Assembly (NCBI GenBank): GCA_016935695.1
Contig: JAFGQL010000151.1
Location: forward strand, 1-35,388
Direction: 5' to 3'
DNA from: Spirochaetales bacterium
GTDB lineage: Bacteria > Spirochaetota > Spirochaetia > JC444 > Marispirochaetaceae
DNA length: 35,388 nucleotides
The notes under the pieces are model-generated. The model saw nothing but the letters and a program-made list of their open reading frames with translations, made no database searches and was not told the DNA's origin. Numbering within the stretch: the stretch's first letter is position 1; each line of letters opens with the position of its first letter. The translations under genes and the position numbers were made by a program. Shown here in pieces: positions 32,028 through 35,388 of this stretch.

Positions 32028-32651
32028 TCAGTTTCCCTTCGGGCTTTTCTCTGAATTTTTTCTGTCGCTCTTGTTTGCAGAAAGTTCTATATGAGTATCC
32101 TGCATTCCTTCTTTTACAAAGGAACCGGGATACAGACTCACATTCAGACGGAACGGTTCACCAGCTTCGTCGTCCATGCTCATGAAACGGGAAACGAGGG
32201 CATCAAGCTCTCTGGTAAACACAGCCGCCTTCGAAGGCTCAATACGAATGCCGGCCAGTTTCGCATATACCGGCTGCTCCTCGTTATCGGATAAAGCCGC
32301 TATTGCCGCCGCCAGGTCACTCTTCGCGCAGGCAAGGGCTGTTTTCTTCAAAGAAGACAGGTCTGCGGTCTCCGGAGCCACATCGAAACTGTCCGCGCAG
32401 AGGGCGTAATATTTTTCGATATTCCTGCCGGTATCCCGCTTTTCCTTCAGATAGATTAACCCGGCCTTTTCCAGGACGCGGATGTGCCTGGTAAGGTTTG
32501 CCGGATGGACCTTCAGGGTCTCTGCAATCTGAGAACAGGTGGCGGGTCCCGCCCCAAGGGCATGAATCATAGCCATACGAGTGGTGTGCAGGTAGGCGTT
32601 GATTTCGTCTGTCGAGACCAGTGTCTTGTGGGTCTGTGTGCTCATGAGCAT
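32028..32651 (-). CDS. ArsR-type winged-helix regulator
   Basis: A 207-residue DNA-binding protein. The HTH and wing (about 15-85) read CSQIAETLKVHPANLTRHI then VLEKAGLIYLKEKRDTG, typical of ArsR/HTH_20 regulators. The C-terminal 110 residues are unknown, with no Cys pair of the metal-sensing kind, so a metal sensor is not supported. Two near ATGs (32651, 32645) are possible. It is the first gene of the operon with the protease-like lipoprotein (25 bases downstream) and the STAS genes, and a palindrome upstream may be its own operator. Confidence 0.8.
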   Translation of the reverse strand: MLMSTQTHKTLVSTDEINAYLHTTRMAMIHALGAGPATCSQIAETLKVHPANLTRHIRVLEKAGLIYLKEKRDTGRNIEKYYALCADSFDVAPETADLSSLKKTALACAKSDLAAAIAALSDNEEQPVYAKLAGIRIEPSKAAVFTRELDALVSRFMSMDDEAGEPFRLNVSLYPGSFVKEGMQDTHIELSANKSDRKNSEKSPKGN

Positions 32652-32680
32652 AAAGTAGTAAATATGCTAACGTTAGTCAA
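32652..32680 (-). promoter_or_regulatory. Promoter and palindromic operator of the ArsR operon
   Basis: On the minus strand TTGACT (32680-32675) is followed after 17 bases by TACTTT. CTAACGTTAG (32667-32676) is a perfect 10-base palindrome overlapping the -35 and spacer, consistent with autorepression. The start of transcription would be almost at the start codon, so the mRNA may be leaderless. Confidence 0.4.
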
Positions 32681-32732
32681 TAAGCAAATAAATGTTTTTT
32701 TTAGCACTGCCAAATAAAGAAATCAGTCCCGG

Positions 32733-34688
32733 TTACGGCAGCCCGGCAATATTTCGTACCGCCCGGACTTTGGGCCAGATGTCAGGGTCCTGTCGTGTCA
32801 GGTCCGGGTAGATTCCCGACCCGCCGTTTCCGGCCAGGGCGTAATACATGAACAGCCCCCCGCCGTGGGCGTACCAGTAGCCGAGCATGCTTTCTATAAG
32901 GGTATCGAGGCCGGGATCATCGTAATTATGGTAGGTTTCTATACCGCCTTCGTAGGCGAGGGGCACGACGCCCGCATCCGCCGCGTCACGGATTGTGTCG
33001 TCCATATAGGATTGGGCAGCCCCGGTGAGTTCGCTAAAGAGTTCCTCCACCGAAGCACCGTTGACATAGGGAGCAGTCGCGTAGCCGTAGATCCAGTAGG
33101 ACAAGGGCCTCGCCGGGTTGCCGAACTGGTTAAGAGAGCCGTCTTCCGCTGTAACGAGGTCTTCCGAGTAGCGGCCGGGAAAATGGTTTCCGGCCCAGTC
33201 GTCGTACCAGCCGTGGCCGCCGTAGACGCACTTCAGGTAGGACAGGGAAATACCGCCGATGAAGGGGTATGAGGCCTGGGCGGCCACCACGGGCCTGAAC
33301 CGGGTCATCATGTTTCCGTCCCCCACCACTTCCCGGCAGATCCTGGACGCGGTCTGGGTCAGGCGGGCGACCCTGCCGCGTATGCCGTACCAGAGATTGT
33401 CATCCCCCATGTGCCGGTAATGGTAGGGGTCGCCGGAAGCGATTTCTGCTTCTGCAAGTTCCTGCATGTGTGCGGTTGCGTCGCCGAAGGGGTATGCCCA
33501 GTTCCAGATTTCGTTTCCCACCTCGAAATACAGTGCCCGGTCCGGATCGAGGGGCGCCCACACCGGATCCGCCTGGGGAGATGTATAGGGGTTTTCGCCG
33601 TCGGAACCGTAAAAAAAGACGTAAAAGATGTTGCGCCAGTAATCCTCGTCTGCAAAGGGAGGCAGGCATATCCACAGGTCAACCTCCATTTCGTTGGCCA
33701 TCCGGGCAAGCACCTCCCACGGCGCCGTATCCTGAGAATTATCTCCCGCCGTGAACAGGCCGTCGGGTTTTCCCCGTTCGCTCCACACAGACGCGCCGGT
33801 TGAGTACATCATGTCGCCCCAGTTCGGTCCGACGCGGAAGGCGGAAAAGGGCTCCATTGCGTCAACAAACGCAGTGTTCAGGAAATCGCCGGTACCATGT
33901 CCGGGACGCATCATCCTGAAATCCCTGAGACCCGTACCGGGAGGGTCGGCTGGAAGCCGCTTCGTGTTTGAAATATGTATGAATGAGTTTCCCGGCTGTG
34001 TGGTGGTGAAGGTGAATGATGTGGTGTTGGACGGGCCGTCCCAGGAAACATCCGCCAGTGTTGCTCCGTCTGCGTCCAGGTCTGCCTGGCCTGTGAAGGA
34101 ACAGTGATGTGTGCCGTATTGGGCGCCGCCGCCTCCCCCGTTGCCGCCGGGTTCCCACCCTTCGTATACCACAAGCCCGGCGTCGCCGGTCAGCTCGCCC
34201 CGCCCATCTACTGTCATCGGGACGGCCGGATCGATGGCCCGGACGGTCGAGGCAACGTTCGCGAGGGGCTGGGATTCGTTCCAGGTATTGAACCATGTCA
34301 CATTGATGCCGAGACCGATGTCCGTTTCTGTCAGGGCATAGTAGCCGCCCGCGGTATGGGAGACCTTTCGTCCGATTTTTTTAGCGAAAGCCTGGAGATA
34401 CGTCCCGGGCTGGACGGTAACAGGGCCTGTATATACCCTGGTGGACGGGTCTCCCTCATGGGGAGGAGTCCCGTCGGTGGTATAGTAGATGGTTGCAGCG
34501 GCGTCGGTGCACCCGATCGTTACAGCGACAGCCTCGGGGATAAAGGAAGGAAGGGGCGAGAAAACAGGGGTGCCTGTTCTGTCCTGAGTGCTCACCTCAA
34601 GGGTTATACCCGGGCTGAAGAGATAGCAGCCGCAGACCGTCAATAAGCCCAGAAACAGCGGAACATTCTTCAGGATTTTTTTCATCAT
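32733..34688 (-). CDS. Secreted lipoprotein, clan GH-A-like glycosidase candidate
   Basis: A 651-residue exported protein starting MMKKILKNVP; the signal peptide runs to LLTVCGC, with C21 the likely lipid site. A chitobiase C-terminal-type domain (CHB_HEX_C) at about residues 50-120 shows YYTTDGTPP and YTGPV. The rest looks like a TIM barrel: YFEVGNEIWNW with E393 as probable acid/base and AYEGGI with E580 as probable nucleophile, as in clan GH-A enzymes. I cannot assign a GH family. A Gly-rich stretch (GGNGGGGG) lies near 180. The ORF is open to 34739 but the signal peptide fixes the start at 34688 or 34685. Confidence 0.75.
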   Translation of the reverse strand: MMKKILKNVPLFLGLLTVCGCYLFSPGITLEVSTQDRTGTPVFSPLPSFIPEAVAVTIGCTDAAATIYYTTDGTPPHEGDPSTRVYTGPVTVQPGTYLQAFAKKIGRKVSHTAGGYYALTETDIGLGINVTWFNTWNESQPLANVASTVRAIDPAVPMTVDGRGELTGDAGLVVYEGWEPGGNGGGGGAQYGTHHCSFTGQADLDADGATLADVSWDGPSNTTSFTFTTTQPGNSFIHISNTKRLPADPPGTGLRDFRMMRPGHGTGDFLNTAFVDAMEPFSAFRVGPNWGDMMYSTGASVWSERGKPDGLFTAGDNSQDTAPWEVLARMANEMEVDLWICLPPFADEDYWRNIFYVFFYGSDGENPYTSPQADPVWAPLDPDRALYFEVGNEIWNWAYPFGDATAHMQELAEAEIASGDPYHYRHMGDDNLWYGIRGRVARLTQTASRICREVVGDGNMMTRFRPVVAAQASYPFIGGISLSYLKCVYGGHGWYDDWAGNHFPGRYSEDLVTAEDGSLNQFGNPARPLSYWIYGYATAPYVNGASVEELFSELTGAAQSYMDDTIRDAADAGVVPLAYEGGIETYHNYDDPGLDTLIESMLGYWYAHGGGLFMYYALAGNGGSGIYPDLTRQDPDIWPKVRAVRNIAGLP

Positions 34689-34790
34689 TACCGACCTTGC
34701 TGAAAACCGGCGTACCTTCAGCCAGTGTAGCCTGAGCAATTTTACGGCCGCAAGCCCTTTTTCCTGCTGTGTACAGAATGGTTACTCCAA

Positions 34791-34802
34791 AGCCCGCGGG
34801 CT
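34791..34802. other. Perfect palindrome flanked by direct repeats
   Basis: AGCCCGCGGGCT is a 12-base perfect palindrome, flanked by GTTACTC at 34781-34787 and 34803-34809. It lies between the divergent lipoprotein and methyltransferase-like genes and may be an operator. No matching site was noticed elsewhere in the window. Confidence 0.3.
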
Positions 34803-34918
34803 GTTACTCACCTGCCGTTCATGGAATGAAGGGAAAATGCAGCATCCTCATCATTTTCTCACAATCATCGTGCATCATGGCCGGCAATATTCTGTGTGGA
34901 CGCAAAGGAAGAACAGGC

Positions 34919-35388
34919 ATGGCGAAATTTGACAGTTACCGAAAACCTCTGGAACGGGTTTTGATGTGCATTGGTGAAAAAACCGAAACCCCCCTCATTG
35001 TCGAGTACGGTCCCGGGGGATCGACCAAGCTCATGAAGGAGATTCTGCCGGGTGCCCGCATCATCAGTGTGGAGCATAACCGTACATGGTATCTCCGTTA
35101 TCAGGAAGAATTCAGCCGTCGGGAATATGAAGGTGTTCAGCTGATGCTCAAGAAGACCTCCAACGGATATGTCCAGGCACCGGATGACCTGGTCAATGGA
35201 GAAAAGGCGATGCTGGTGTACATAGACGGCAGACGCCGTTCGGCATGTCTTCGCCATGCGGCGGGGATTGTGGACCATGAGCGGGGCTTCATCGTGCTTC
35301 ATGACGCGGAGCGCATCGGCTACTGGCCGGCCCTTGCCAACATTCCCAATAAAAAACGTTTGTGGGCCGGGACAATGTTCAGCAAGAC
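34919..35388 (+). CDS. SAM-methyltransferase-like protein, 3' end outside window
   Basis: The 156 codons present start MAKFDSYRKPLERVL and stay open to the right edge. VEYGPGGSTKLMKEI followed by ARIISVEHNRTWY matches motif I and the acidic end of strand 2 of class I SAM-dependent methyltransferases, and VYIDGRRRS with IVLHDAER resembles the later strands of small surface-polysaccharide-type methyltransferases. No signal peptide. AAAGGAA precedes ATG 34919; an in-frame ATG at 34877 lacks a ribosome site. The substrate is unknown. Confidence 0.7.
   Translation, partial: MAKFDSYRKPLERVLMCIGEKTETPLIVEYGPGGSTKLMKEILPGARIISVEHNRTWYLRYQEEFSRREYEGVQLMLKKTSNGYVQAPDDLVNGEKAMLVYIDGRRRSACLRHAAGIVDHERGFIVLHDAERIGYWPALANIPNKKRLWAGTMFSK

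Noticed and set aside
34781-34809. Insertion-sequence footprint (7-base direct repeats around a palindrome).
   Set aside because: The enclosed segment is only 15 bases and has no transposase or terminal repeats; an operator is simpler.

Overview
The window looks like a chromosomal segment from a free-living anaerobic spirochaete, probably treponeme-like. This rests on substrate-binding proteins whose signal peptides run straight into AGG/Gly-Ser-rich starts, several lipoproteins, a SpoIIE/STAS/HATPase partner-switching set, iron-sulfur and flavin redox genes, and a GC-rich, tightly packed layout. No rRNA, tRNA, CRISPR array, transposase or phage gene was seen. The assignment is inferred from gene content, not from a marker gene.

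Region 1 (1-7.0 kb) is ordinary metabolism and signalling: a truncated unknown gene, a DUF438/hemerythrin/PAS sensor, a two-domain chromate transporter, a GH43 beta-xylosidase, a CxxCH carboxymuconolactone decarboxylase-family protein, a GGDEF diguanylate cyclase with an I-site, and a DtxR-like regulator that has lost most metal ligands. Region 2 (7.0-11.2 kb) is a methionine locus: metR divergent from metE, followed by a translationally coupled, atypical methylenetetrahydrofolate reductase-like gene. Region 3 (11.2-13.8 kb) is a redox island: a flavodoxin gene with one amber codon at the position of the FMN-stacking Trp, a membrane-anchored flavodoxin-like protein and a ferric-reductase-type flavocytochrome.

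Region 4 (13.9-21.1 kb) holds two divergent ABC importers. The minus-strand one is NitT/TauT type and carries an extra unrecognised gene. The plus-strand one is a CUT1-type sugar importer operon ending in a YmdB-family phosphodiesterase, with a perfect 15-bp hairpin between the binding-protein and permease genes. Region 5 (21.2-25.3 kb) has a DUF1007/NicO metal-transport pair, then a ferredoxin-nitroreductase with a likely sigma-54 promoter and upstream inverted repeat, followed by the probable sigma-54 activator for it.

Region 6 (25.4-32.7 kb) is a signalling cluster: an FHA protein with a histone-H1-like repeat tail, a membrane hybrid histidine kinase, a CBS-PP2C phosphatase, and facing it an operon of an ArsR-type regulator, a two-lobed aspartic-protease-like lipoprotein, a STAS antagonist and a STAS-HATPase fusion. 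Together these form a complete partner-switching circuit without a sigma factor. Region 7 (32.7 kb to the end) has a large secreted lipoprotein resembling a clan GH-A glycosidase and the 5' part of a SAM-methyltransferase-like gene. No intergenic gap exceeds about 300 bases.
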